A stretch of 64,000 bases of DNA. Source: Pseudomonas sp. M30-35. GTDB lineage: Bacteria > Pseudomonadota > Gammaproteobacteria > Pseudomonadales > Pseudomonadaceae. The notes beneath the pieces are model-generated. The model was not told the origin of the DNA, did no database searches, and worked only from the letters and a program-made list of their open reading frames with translations. The position numbers and the translations under genes are program-made. This document shows positions 7,858 to 16,245 of this stretch, one piece after another. Within the stretch, counting starts at the first letter, position 1. The number at the start of each line of letters is the position of its first letter. The stretch is taken from the NCBI RefSeq assembly GCF_002163625.1, contig NZ_CP020892.1, positions 4,862,955-4,926,954 of the forward strand, in the 5' to 3' direction.

Positions 7858-8229
7858 ATGGATACCACACCAGCCAAGCCACGCCTGCGAGAACAGTTTC
7901 GTAACGTTATTAGGGTGAATCACTACAGCATTCGCACCGAGAAGACCTACTGGTACTGGATACGCTATTTCCTGCGCTACCACCGGATGCGTCACCCTCT
8001 GGAGATGGGGCCAGCGGAAGTTAGCGAGTTTCTTACCTGGCTGGCCCTCAGTTTTCACCCGTTTCATCTTGGAGCTGGGAGCAAGGAGCTGTTGAATAGT
8101 ACCTTGCTTGCAAACGGCTTCAAGTCATCCGTAAACGTCCGCTATTGGCCGTTCTCTGCCGGAGGCGACTTTGCCGCCTATTGGTCAAGTCAGAAGCAAG
8201 CAGTGGTCACCACCAATGCAATTGACTGA
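7858..8229 (+). pseudogene. intI: integron integrase, truncated after the N-terminal domain
   Basis: The first 65 residues (LREQFRNVIRVNHYSIRTEK, then YWYWIRYFLRYHRMRHP and MGPAEVSEFLTWLAL) align with the SAM-like N-terminal domain of IntI tyrosine recombinases. From about base 8053 the frame continues into 58 unrelated residues. The catalytic domain with the R-K-H-R-Y set is missing entirely (intact IntI is about 320-340 residues), so it cannot recombine DNA. A deletion joined the 5' part to unrelated sequence; 8053-8289 shows no other recognisable gene. Confidence 0.85.
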
Positions 8230-8289
8230 TCAGACGCGTGCAATTGCCCACTCAGCGTGCCCAGCAAGATTTAAGCCGCCAAACACGCG

Positions 8290-9264
8290 TTACTTTTTGC
8301 CGCTCAATAAACAAAGGTGCAGGCTCTGACTGAGCGCGTCCACGTCCTGCGCCTGCTTGAAGATCAACTCAATACGCGAGTCTTTGCGCCATTCGGTCTG
8401 TTGCCAGTGCAGAGGCTGATTGGTTAGCGCATTGGCAGATAGCCAACCGGCGTCGCTGCACACGATCAATTTAGCGCGCTGCCAAGGCAGCGCCAACAAC
8501 CAGCGCTGTAGGCGCGACAATTCAAACTGCTGGCTCGGATGCCAGCGCCAACCAAGACTCCAGCCTTCTGGCTGGTCGTGAATCTGGCAAATCGGTTGAT
8601 CGTACTTACGCCATATTTCAACCGGCGGCGCTACGCCTACCGGCAATTCGGCAGCACTGGCAGCAGTCGAAGGCTGTGCGGTTAAGCCCGGTAATTGCTG
8701 CAACTGAAGCTGTGCGTGTTCAGTCCAGATTAGCGGCCGATCAGGCAACCGAAGCTGTACCCGGACCTTATCCGCTTGAGTCAAAGACTCGGACTTATTC
8801 AGCAGTATAAGCCCAGCGCTGCTCAAGGCCGCCTGCTGGCTCTCAGGCAGCGCAGCATCTTGCGCCAAGGCTTGGGCATCAAGCACCAGTATCGGCGCCT
8901 GTACGGCCAATACGTCCTGCCAAGGCGCGAGGCGTAACTGCTCAAGTAATTGCTGCGGATGACCAAGGCCAGAAGGCTCAATAAACACTCGGTGTGGCTT
9001 GGCCTTGCGTAACAAGCGAGCCAGCCCAACCTGAAACGGCACACCGTTAACGCAACACAAACAGCCTCCGGCAACCTCGCCGATTTCAACGCCATCCTGG
9101 TCCGTGCTTAGCAGTGCTGCATCCAGGCCTATCTGGCCAAACTCGTTGATTAACACAGCCCAGCGTTCTTGAGCTGGTCTTTGCTCAAGCAGCTGGCGGA
9201 TCAGGCTGGTCTTGCCTGCGCCCAACGGGCCAGCAATCAGATGAGTCGGAATGTTTTTAAGCAT
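8290..9264 (-). CDS. G3E family GTPase, CobW-like metallochaperone
   Basis: 324 residues. The Walker A GPLGAGKTS is near the N-terminus, the metal-binding GGCLCC (CxCC) follows at about residues 65-70, then EPSGLGHP (G3E switch region) and a base-recognition motif NKSE in place of NKxD. The C-terminal part is Trp/Gln-rich. G3E GTPases of this sub-type (YjiA/YeiR-like) deliver or buffer zinc or cobalt in the cytoplasm. It is shorter and clearly diverged from the ZigA-type gene at 9892-11097. A short inverted repeat (ATCACGC/GCGTGAT, 9320-9349) lies upstream; no Zur-like box was found there. Confidence 0.82.
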   Translation of the reverse strand: MLKNIPTHLIAGPLGAGKTSLIRQLLEQRPAQERWAVLINEFGQIGLDAALLSTDQDGVEIGEVAGGCLCCVNGVPFQVGLARLLRKAKPHRVFIEPSGLGHPQQLLEQLRLAPWQDVLAVQAPILVLDAQALAQDAALPESQQAALSSAGLILLNKSESLTQADKVRVQLRLPDRPLIWTEHAQLQLQQLPGLTAQPSTAASAAELPVGVAPPVEIWRKYDQPICQIHDQPEGWSLGWRWHPSQQFELSRLQRWLLALPWQRAKLIVCSDAGWLSANALTNQPLHWQQTEWRKDSRIELIFKQAQDVDALSQSLHLCLLSGKK

Positions 9265-9382
9265 AATTTCGTTGAGTTCAAACTCTGCCTGAGTGCCTAT
9301 GGATCAGGTTAGCGGCATCATCACGCAGACGCATAAAAAGCAGCGTGATAAAGTCGCCAGCATATAGTTCTGGAGGTATCCA

Positions 9383-9736
9383 ATGCGTTGCCTAGCAGCC
9401 GTTTTGTTGTGCGTAATATCGAGTGTGGCCTGGGGTGAAGCCTGTGTAGTGCATAGCCAGGCGCAAAGACTGGACGTCAAAGTTTGCCAGCAAAACCGGA
9501 CGATCCCAACCAACTTGTTTCGCAAGGGCTTCTGCAAGCCAGAGCTAAAGGGCCAGAAAGTCGCTGTCGACTTTGTCGAGCAATGCCCCGCTGGCGCTTA
9601 CGGCGTATGCCGCAACGCAACCGTTGGTGGAATGCCGTACCAGCAAGATATTCACTACTACGGCGTGGCCACAGATAGCGCATTTCTTAAACCGTTTTGC
9701 GAGAAACAAAGCAAAGGCGTATGGATGGCACGCTAA
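9383..9736 (+). CDS. small secreted cysteine-containing protein
   Basis: 117 residues with a signal peptide (MRCLAAVLLCVISSVAWGEA) and a mature part of about 97 residues with six cysteines (CVV, VCQ, FCK, QCP, VCR, FCE), likely paired as disulfides in the periplasm. A family of this form (ending KPFCEKQSKGVW-like) is conserved in pseudomonads; its function is unknown. It has a CTGGAGG ribosome site and a strong terminator behind it, and sits between two G3E GTPase genes. Confidence 0.75.
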   Translation: MRCLAAVLLCVISSVAWGEACVVHSQAQRLDVKVCQQNRTIPTNLFRKGFCKPELKGQKVAVDFVEQCPAGAYGVCRNATVGGMPYQQDIHYYGVATDSAFLKPFCEKQSKGVWMAR

Positions 9737-9838
9737 GGCGTTGCGCTGTAATCAGTTTGTCATCTAGTTACGGCTTAATAGCTTCAGGTACCCAAACTCC
9801 TCGTGTCAGATCACGCACTGACACTTTTCAGGTGCTTA

Positions 9839-9867
9839 AGGCTGCTCATAAAGCAGCCTATTTTTTT
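9839..9867 (+). terminator. intrinsic terminator
   Basis: AGGCTGCT (9839-9846) pairs with AGCAGCCT (9852-9859), followed by a run of seven T at 9861-9867. It ends the transcript of the small secreted protein. Confidence 0.9.
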
Positions 9868-9891
9868 GCCTGTTGATAAGCGTTCCCGCAC

Positions 9892-11097
9892 TTAAGCGAC
9901 GTCTTCAAACCATGGGCCGAATGGGTCCGGTAATTGGCGCCACGCCTCGCTGCCAAGCGCCATTTCTGCATCGGTCAGCAAACAGGCATCAAGTTCAGCA
10001 TTGAGCTTTTTCAGGTCAATGTTTTGCCCGATAAATACCAGTTCCTGACGACAATCACCGCAGGTTTCATCCCAGCTTTTGAGGATTGCCTGGGTAGACT
10101 CGTTGTCGCTCGGCCACTGCTCCTTCGGTACGAAACGCCACCAGCGTCCAGCAAAACCGTGGCGCAGTAGACCACCCGCTTGCGACCAACTGCCTGCTTC
10201 CTGAAACTTGCTGGCTAGCCAAAAATAACCCTTTGAACGCAACAACCGGCCGTTAGTCCACTCGCCACTGACAAACTCGAAAAAACGCTGCGGATTAAAC
10301 GGGCGCCGCGCTCGATAAACCGTCGACGCGATACCGTACTCCTCAGTTTCCGGGTTGTGCTGGCCGCGCAGCTCTTTCAGCCAACCAGGCGCCTGCGCCG
10401 CACGCTCAAAGTCGAAGCGTTCGGTATTCAAAATCTTGTGCAGCGATATTTCACCCATGCTCATCGGTAAAATCTCAGCCTGAGTATTCAGCCCGCGCAA
10501 AATTGCCGTCAGCTCTTCGCGTTCAGCTTGGCTGATCAGGTCAGTCTTGCTGATCAGAATTACATCCGCGAATTCAACCTGCTCTACCAGCAAGTCGGTA
10601 ATGGCTCGCTCATCATCCTCACCCAGCGACTCGCCGCGGCTGGCAAGACTTTCAGCTTGATGAAAATCGCGCAGGAAATTCACCCCATCAACCACTGTGA
10701 CCAAGGTATCCAGACGTGCCAGATCCGCGAGGCTTTGACCTTGCTCATCACGGAAGGTGAAGGTTTCCGCAATCGGTAAAGGCTCTGAAATACCGGTTGA
10801 CTCAATCAGCAGATAATCAAAACGACCATCACGAGCCAGTCGCGCAACCTCCTCCAGCAGATCTTCACGCAGCGTGCAGCAGATGCAACCGTTGCTCATC
10901 TCGACCAGTTTTTCATCGGCTCGGTTGAGACTGACATCGCGCTGAACTTCACCACCATCGATATTGATCTCGCTCATGTCATTGACGATCACTGCGACGC
11001 GAAGGTTTTCGCGGTTTTTCAGCACGTAATTAAGCAAAGTGCTTTTGCCTGCACCTAAAAATCCAGATAACACCGTCACGGGTAAACGGTTTTGCAT
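9892..11097 (-). CDS. zigA: zinc metallochaperone GTPase ZigA (COG0523)
   Basis: 401 residues from the ATG at 11097, seven bases after GAGGAG. An upstream ATG at 11112 overlaps that ribosome site and is rejected. Motifs: [13 protein letters not shown] (Walker A), [26 protein letters not shown] (CxCC metal site), [10 protein letters not shown] (switch), ISKTDL (base recognition), and a C-terminal CobW_C domain with [17 protein letters not shown]. These features match the zinc-starvation COG0523 proteins ZigA/YciC, which hand zinc to client enzymes when zinc is scarce. A Zur-like box upstream supports zinc control. Confidence 0.87.
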   Translation of the reverse strand: MQNRLPVTVLSGFLGAGKSTLLNYVLKNRENLRVAVIVNDMSEINIDGGEVQRDVSLNRADEKLVEMSNGCICCTLREDLLEEVARLARDGRFDYLLIESTGISEPLPIAETFTFRDEQGQSLADLARLDTLVTVVDGVNFLRDFHQAESLASRGESLGEDDERAITDLLVEQVEFADVILISKTDLISQAEREELTAILRGLNTQAEILPMSMGEISLHKILNTERFDFERAAQAPGWLKELRGQHNPETEEYGIASTVYRARRPFNPQRFFEFVSGEWTNGRLLRSKGYFWLASKFQEAGSWSQAGGLLRHGFAGRWWRFVPKEQWPSDNESTQAILKSWDETCGDCRQELVFIGQNIDLKKLNAELDACLLTDAEMALGSEAWRQLPDPFGPWFEDVA

Positions 11098-11143
11098 GTT
11101 ACGACTCCTCATTATTCAGGCTCTTCTTGAATGCCATAAAGAC

Positions 11144-11156
11144 GTTATAACATAAC
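11144..11156 (-). promoter_or_regulatory. Zur-type zinc-uptake regulator box
   Basis: GTTATAACATAAC has the GTTAT-N3-ATAAC core of the gammaproteobacterial Zur operator and lies 47 bases upstream of zigA in an AT-rich promoter-like stretch. Zur with zinc should repress zigA. Inference from motif and gene content. Confidence 0.75.
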
Positions 11157-11269
11157 ATATACTATAAATTCGCACTGAATAACCGATGAGTAGTTTGCGG
11201 TGGTATTACCTAATCAACCCAGCGCTGGCAGATCAGCCTAAACCCATGCAAGGCCCTGTTTGATAGGGG

Positions 11270-11285
11270 GGTTCCACGTGGAACC
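11270..11285. promoter_or_regulatory. parS-type ParB-binding palindrome
   Basis: GGTTCCACGTGGAACC is a perfect 16-bp palindrome containing the GTTCCACGTGGAAC core of Pseudomonas parS. It lies in the 412-bp gap between zigA and the next gene, which otherwise holds the Zur box and no gene. ParB (58133-59005) nucleates on such sites to load SMC and segregate the origin region. Confidence 0.85.
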
Positions 11286-11509
11286 ATCGCACGCGCGGCC
11301 TAATGCAATCCAGTCACAGCGGCACCTGCTGACTGGCCAGGCATTTTTTAGTATTTAGCTGTTGCCACAGCTGACGTCGTGGCAAGTTAATTACAGATTG
11401 AACAGGTGCATGCTCTAGAATGTCTAGATGCCAAGCACCAGCACACCTAAACTTAAGGTTACTTGGTGCTTAAGCCACCCGAAGCAAGAAGGACAATGCC
11501 GAGGTTTGC

Positions 11510-13453
11510 ATGCAAATTGAATTATTGGAAATACGTGACCACCTAAGCCGCTTCCCTCCGTTTGAAGGGTTGCCCGATGAAAGCCTTGACGAACTGGCGC
11601 AGAATACCGAAGTCGGTTATTACAAAGCGGGCACCGATATATTCGAATTTGGCTCAGAAATCAAAGACTTACACTATGTAAGAAGTGGTGCAGTCGAGGT
11701 TTATCGACGCAATGGAGAGCTGTATAACCGCCTGACCGAAGGTGATATTTTTGGCCAGTTTGGCTTACTGCGTAATCACAAGGTGCGCTTTCCCGCTCGG
11801 GCCATTGAAGACAGTCTGGTTTACTTTATTTCCGGCCAAGTCTTCGAGAAACTGTGTGAAAACAACGATAGCTTTGCCGACTTTGTCGAAGCTGAAGGTC
11901 AATCGCGCTTAAAAGCGGCGGTGAACTCACAGGGCAAAACCCATGACGTGATGAAACTCAAAGTCCGCAAGCTGGTCGATCGCCCCGCCGTCACCGTTGA
12001 TATCAGCGCCACAGTACGCGAAGCCGCACAAGTGATGGACGCGCATAACGTCTCCTCGGTTTTGATCGTTGATCCGGATGTTGAGTGGCCAAACTCACGC
12101 ATGACCTCAACGGCTAATCAGTCGTTACACGTCATGGTTGGAATAATCACCGACCGCGACTTCCGCACCCGGGTTGTCGCTCAAGGACTGTCAGCCGATA
12201 CCCCGATTGCCGAGGTTATGACCAAGAACCCAATTACCTTGCAGTCTGATGACTCGGTGTTTGAAGCGATCTTGTGCATGCTGCGCAACAATATTCATCA
12301 CCTGCCCCTCGTGCATCGACGTCGCCCGGTTGGCGTGGTCACACTGGCTGACATCATCAAATACGAGTCGCAGAGTAGCTTGTATCTGGTCAACAACGTC
12401 TTTAACAAACAGTCGGTTGATGAGCTCGAAAAGCTCCTGCCTGATATACGCGCTACGTTTATCCGCATGGCCAACGAAGATGCCAGCGCACACATGATCG
12501 GCAGTGCAATGTCAGGTATTGGGCGCAGCATTAGCCAGCGCTTGCTTGAGTTGGCTGAACAGCAACTAGGCCCTGCTCCCGTGCCATACAGCTTCATGGC
12601 GCTAGGGTCGATGGCACGTGATGAACAGTTGATTGTCACCGATCAGGATAACGCCTTGGTCCTCGATGACAGCTTCGATGCCAAGTTGCACGATGAGTAC
12701 TTCCTCAAACTGGCGACCTTTGTCAGCGATGGGCTGGCGGCGTGCGGTTACACCTATTGCAAAGGTGGCATCATGGCCACCAACAGCAAGTGGCGCCAAC
12801 CTCTGCGAGTCTGGAAAGACTACTTCAACGATTGGATCGACAATCCCAACCCTGAGAAGCTGCTAAACAGCAGCATCTTCTTTGACCTGGACAGCATTTA
12901 CGGTGAGGCCGAGCTGGTTGAAACCTTGAAAGACTTGCTGGCTGAACGTGCCAGCGACAGTCCACGATTCCTGGCTGCCTTGGCACGCAACGCTTTAAAC
13001 CGTACCCCGCCATTAGGTTTTTTCCGCCAGTTTGTGATGGAAACCGACGGCCAGCAGAAGAACATCATTAACCTCAAGGGCCGCGGTACTGCGCCATTGA
13101 CCGATCTGATTCGCGTGCATGCTCTGGCCTGTGGTTCAAAAGCCCAGAACTCGTTTGACCGTTTGGATGCCATCGCCGCCACTAAACTAATGACCCCAGA
13201 AGCCAACAGTCACCTGCGCTATGCGCTGGAGTTTTTGTCCTTGGTGCGCATCCGCCACCAAGCCTTGGGCCTGACCGAAGATAAAAAGGCTGACAACTAT
13301 ATTGAGCCTGATAAGTTCTCTTCAACCGAGCGGCACAATTTGAAAGAGGCTTTTCAGGTGCTCAGCCAAGCGCAAAACTTCATGCGTTTTCGTTACCCCT
13401 ACAATGCACCGCAAAAACCTAAAACCTCTGGGTCTGGTGGTAAGTCGCGATGA
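11510..13453 (+). CDS. cNMP-binding/CBS pair/DUF294 nucleotidyltransferase signalling protein
   Basis: 647 residues. Order of domains: a cyclic-nucleotide-binding-like domain (about 10-135, FPPFEGLPDESLDEL... GDIFGQFGLL), a CBS pair (about 155-290, AAQVMDAHNVSSVLIVD and MTKNPITLQSDDSVFEA), then a DUF294 nucleotidyltransferase-like domain with GSMARDEQL and TDQDNALV (metal-binding D-x-D) and a helical C-terminal substrate-binding domain. The enzyme activity is undefined; the family is thought to link ligand sensing to nucleotidylation. The stop overlaps the next start by four bases, so it works with the exonuclease gene. Confidence 0.85.
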   Translation: MQIELLEIRDHLSRFPPFEGLPDESLDELAQNTEVGYYKAGTDIFEFGSEIKDLHYVRSGAVEVYRRNGELYNRLTEGDIFGQFGLLRNHKVRFPARAIEDSLVYFISGQVFEKLCENNDSFADFVEAEGQSRLKAAVNSQGKTHDVMKLKVRKLVDRPAVTVDISATVREAAQVMDAHNVSSVLIVDPDVEWPNSRMTSTANQSLHVMVGIITDRDFRTRVVAQGLSADTPIAEVMTKNPITLQSDDSVFEAILCMLRNNIHHLPLVHRRRPVGVVTLADIIKYESQSSLYLVNNVFNKQSVDELEKLLPDIRATFIRMANEDASAHMIGSAMSGIGRSISQRLLELAEQQLGPAPVPYSFMALGSMARDEQLIVTDQDNALVLDDSFDAKLHDEYFLKLATFVSDGLAACGYTYCKGGIMATNSKWRQPLRVWKDYFNDWIDNPNPEKLLNSSIFFDLDSIYGEAELVETLKDLLAERASDSPRFLAALARNALNRTPPLGFFRQFVMETDGQQKNIINLKGRGTAPLTDLIRVHALACGSKAQNSFDRLDAIAATKLMTPEANSHLRYALEFLSLVRIRHQALGLTEDKKADNYIEPDKFSSTERHNLKEAFQVLSQAQNFMRFRYPYNAPQKPKTSGSGGKSR

Positions 13454-14187
13454 GTGTGTTTGTACCGCGTGAACCCAAGCTAAAAACGCCTGCACCGCAA
13501 TGGCAAGAGCAATATCAGATACTGGCTGATAATGCTTGCGATCCGCGGCTAGCGCGTTTTTATCAAGCCGGTGCAGTGCATTCTGATACCCCGCTTGATG
13601 AGGTGCCATTACTCGCGCTGGATGTTGAAACCACAGGCCTTGATGCGCAGAACCACTGCATTGTCAGCCTGGGTTTGATGCCATTCGACCTCAACCGGAT
13701 TCAGTGCAAAAAAGCACAATACTGGGTGGTGAAGCCCCAGTCGGAACTCAGCAGCCAGTCGATTACCTTTCACCACATCACTCATTCCGACATCCGTTAT
13801 GCGCCACGCGTTGAGCAGGTTCTGGGCGAGTTGCTGGAGGCCATGGCTGGCTGCGTGATGGTCGTCCACTACCGCAATATTGAACGATCATTCCTCGATC
13901 ACGCGCTGCAACAAGCGGTTGGCGAAGGCTTGCACTTTCCAGTAATTGACACCATGGAGCTGGAAGCAAGAATGCACGGCAGCCAACGTAAGCCAAGCTG
14001 GTGGGATCGTTTGCGCGGCCGTCAGCCAACCTCTATTCGCCTCGCAGACAGCCGCCTACGCTACAACCTGCCCCACTATCAGGCGCACCACGCACTTACC
14101 GATGCATTGGCCACCGCAGAGCTATTGCAAGCTCAGATAGCCACACATTACTCGCCGAAAACACCCGTTGGTGATTTGTGGTGTTAA
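13450..14187 (+). CDS. 3'-5' exonuclease, DnaQ-like DEDDh family
   Basis: 245 residues. ExoI motif LDVETTGLDA (catalytic D and E), ExoII-like region VVHYRNIERSFLDHAL, and ExoIII YQAHHALTDALATAEL (H and D) fit the DEDDh exonuclease fold of the DNA polymerase III epsilon type. It is not the replicative subunit, which has a different C-terminus. ATGA overlap with the upstream cNMP/CBS/nucleotidyltransferase gene indicates translational coupling; this gene pair is a recurring arrangement in pseudomonads, often near acetate or solute transporters. Confidence 0.83.
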   Translation: MSVFVPREPKLKTPAPQWQEQYQILADNACDPRLARFYQAGAVHSDTPLDEVPLLALDVETTGLDAQNHCIVSLGLMPFDLNRIQCKKAQYWVVKPQSELSSQSITFHHITHSDIRYAPRVEQVLGELLEAMAGCVMVVHYRNIERSFLDHALQQAVGEGLHFPVIDTMELEARMHGSQRKPSWWDRLRGRQPTSIRLADSRLRYNLPHYQAHHALTDALATAELLQAQIATHYSPKTPVGDLWC

Positions 14188-14238
14188 GCCTCACTGTGCC
14201 TGCATTGTTAAGCCCACAGATTAAAATCCAGCCATTAA

Positions 14239-14268
14239 AAAAGGCGCCACCGTTACCAGGGCGCCTTT
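14239..14268. terminator. bidirectional terminator between convergent genes
   Basis: AAAGGCGCC (14240-14248) pairs with GGCGCCTTT (14260-14268). On the minus strand the stem is followed by a run of T, so it chiefly ends the BCCT transcript. Confidence 0.85.
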
Positions 14269-14287
14269 GCTTGAAGCCTGAATCGCT

Positions 14288-15949
14288 TTAGCGCGGTTCG
14301 GACATCAAGCCTTTCACAATCGCAATACAACCCACCAACAACACAACGGTAAACGGCAGTCCCGTCGACACCGCCATGGCTTGTAGCGCCCCCAGGCCTC
14401 CGCCGAGCAGCAAGGCAATTGCCACTACGCCCTCAGTGATTACCCAGAAGACTCGCTGCGGAACCGGTGCATTGACCTTACCGCCAGCAGTGATGGTGTC
14501 GATCACCAACGAACCGGAGTCCGATGAGGTGACAAAGAACACAATGACCAGAACGATACCGATGAACGAGGTGATTTCAGCCAACGGTAAATGAGCCAGC
14601 ATTGCAAACAGCTTCAACTCAAGCGCGGCATCTTTAACCCCGGAAAAGCCTTCAGTTACAACCTGACCGATTGCAGTACCGCCAAATGCAGTCATCCACA
14701 GCACCGAAACCAGTGACGGTACCAGCAGTACTGAAATAAGGAACTCACGCACGGTACGACCACGGCTTACACGGGCGATAAACATGCCCACGAATGGCGA
14801 CCAGCTAATCCACCACGCCCAGTAGAACGCAGTCCAACCCTGAGTGAAATTAGCATCCTCACGACCGAACGGGTTCGACAACTCCGGCAGGTAAGTCGCA
14901 TACGCCGCCAAGTTGGTGAAGAAGCCGGTGAAGATAGCTAGCGTAGGTCCGACCACGATGATGAAGGTAAGCAACAGCAGCGCCAGGCCCATGTTGATCT
15001 CGGAAAGAACCTTCACGCCCTTATCCAGACCCGCCAACACTGACAGCAAGGCGATACCGGTAATACCGACGATCAGCAGTACTTTGCTGGTGTCAGTAAG
15101 CGGCATACCAAACAAGTCGTTAAGCCCCGCCAGTGCTTGCTCGGCACCAATGCCCAGCGATGTTGCCAGACCAAACAAAGTGGCAAATACCGCGAGGATA
15201 TCAATCAGGTGACCTGGCCACCCCCATACGCGCTCACCCAGCAGTGGGTAGAAAATCGAGCGGATGCTCAGTGGCAAGCCCTTGTTGAACGAGAACAACG
15301 CCAGTGCCAGTGCCACAATCGCGTAGATCGCCCATGGGTGCAGGCCCCAGTGGAAGATCGTTGCCGCCATACCCAACTTTGCAGCCGCCTCAGCATCACC
15401 TACTGCACCACCCAAAGGGGCCCAGTCCGTGCGCACACCGTCAGCCCCAGCCGTAACTCCAGCAAACGCAGTATCGAAGTGGCTCATAGGCTCGGCCACA
15501 CCATAAAACATCAAGCCGATACCCATGCCTGCAGCAAACAGCATGGAGAACCAACCGATATAGGTGTAATCCGGTTTGGCATCCATACCACCCAGGCGAA
15601 CTTTACCCAGAGGCGAAACAATCAACACCAGACAGAGCACTACGAAGATGTTGGCGGCACTGAGGAAGAACCAAGCAAGGTTGTGTGTCAGCCAGTCGCG
15701 CAGAGCGGTGAACAGGGGAGCAACTTGCTCTTGCAGGGCCAAAGTGAGAACCACGAACAGCACGACTGCGAGGGCAGAAATACTGAAAACTTTGCCGTGG
15801 ATATCCAGAGAGAAAAAATACTTGCCGGTAATATTATCTTGACCAATCACGTAATCAGTATCGATTAGATTGGACTCACCAGATGGAGCAGGAATGCTAT
15901 CTAAGCGCTCTTCCTGCGGGGTCGTGTCATGCGAAGGGGTTTTCCCCAT
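14288..15949 (-). CDS. BCCT family betaine/carnitine/choline transporter
   Basis: 553 residues from the ATG at 15949, nine bases after AAGGAG; an extension upstream is open but has no ribosome site. About 12 membrane helices. Family motifs: GMGIGLMFYGVAEPMSHF (the Gly-rich helix that binds the trimethylammonium substrate and sodium) and WWISWSPFVGMFIARVSRGR (the Trp box and conserved Ser-Pro-Phe). It should import a quaternary amine such as glycine betaine with sodium or protons for osmoprotection or nutrition. The N-terminus is a hydrophilic extension of about 45 residues. No betaine catabolic gene is adjacent. Confidence 0.9.
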   Translation of the reverse strand: MGKTPSHDTTPQEERLDSIPAPSGESNLIDTDYVIGQDNITGKYFFSLDIHGKVFSISALAVVLFVVLTLALQEQVAPLFTALRDWLTHNLAWFFLSAANIFVVLCLVLIVSPLGKVRLGGMDAKPDYTYIGWFSMLFAAGMGIGLMFYGVAEPMSHFDTAFAGVTAGADGVRTDWAPLGGAVGDAEAAAKLGMAATIFHWGLHPWAIYAIVALALALFSFNKGLPLSIRSIFYPLLGERVWGWPGHLIDILAVFATLFGLATSLGIGAEQALAGLNDLFGMPLTDTSKVLLIVGITGIALLSVLAGLDKGVKVLSEINMGLALLLLTFIIVVGPTLAIFTGFFTNLAAYATYLPELSNPFGREDANFTQGWTAFYWAWWISWSPFVGMFIARVSRGRTVREFLISVLLVPSLVSVLWMTAFGGTAIGQVVTEGFSGVKDAALELKLFAMLAHLPLAEITSFIGIVLVIVFFVTSSDSGSLVIDTITAGGKVNAPVPQRVFWVITEGVVAIALLLGGGLGALQAMAVSTGLPFTVVLLVGCIAIVKGLMSEPR

Positions 15950-16100
15950 ATTGTAATACTCCTTTTGTGCATCTCGCGGACTATTGATAAGGCTCCAATG
16001 CCCTCGTACCCGGTGTAAGTCTGCGTCTGTAACTTCATGCAAAAACAAACGGCGAACTTGCTTGAGTAATCACTCTCAAACACATCCGGCGCCCCGGAAT

Positions 16101-16121
16101 AACCTGTAATGTTAACAGGTT
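16101..16121. repeat. short dyad in the divergent BCCT/cls promoter region
   Basis: AACCTGT (16101-16107) and ACAGGTT (16115-16121) form a dyad around seven bases in the 296-bp divergent gap. It could be an operator for either gene; no known regulator motif is matched. Confidence 0.4.
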
Positions 16122-16245
16122 GAAGGCTCTCCTGCTGGCGCGCAGGCTAACCACACCTTAATGTTCGCGAATAAATAATGGCTTAGCGTCCATAGTTACT
16201 GTAGTCGCGCTTTATCAATGCGGGGATATTTCGACAGGAATAAAC

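Larger units (their letters stand above)
5453..8052 (-). mobile_element. degenerate chromosomal integron with three cassettes
   Basis: The layout is that of an integron. An integrase gene fragment (from 7858, plus strand) diverges from an array of three gene cassettes read on the minus strand. Each cassette is one gene followed by one attC site. Recombination points (the G of GTTRRRY) place the cassettes at about 7020-7658, 6178-7019 and 5459-6177. The cassettes look clearly more AT-rich than the flanking genes. The integrase is cut to its N-terminal quarter, so the array should be frozen unless an integrase acts in trans. Confidence 0.88.

Noticed and set aside
15137..15868. 243-residue frame opposite the BCCT transporter
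   Set aside because: Same reason: no start signal or motif, while the other strand carries a complete transporter.
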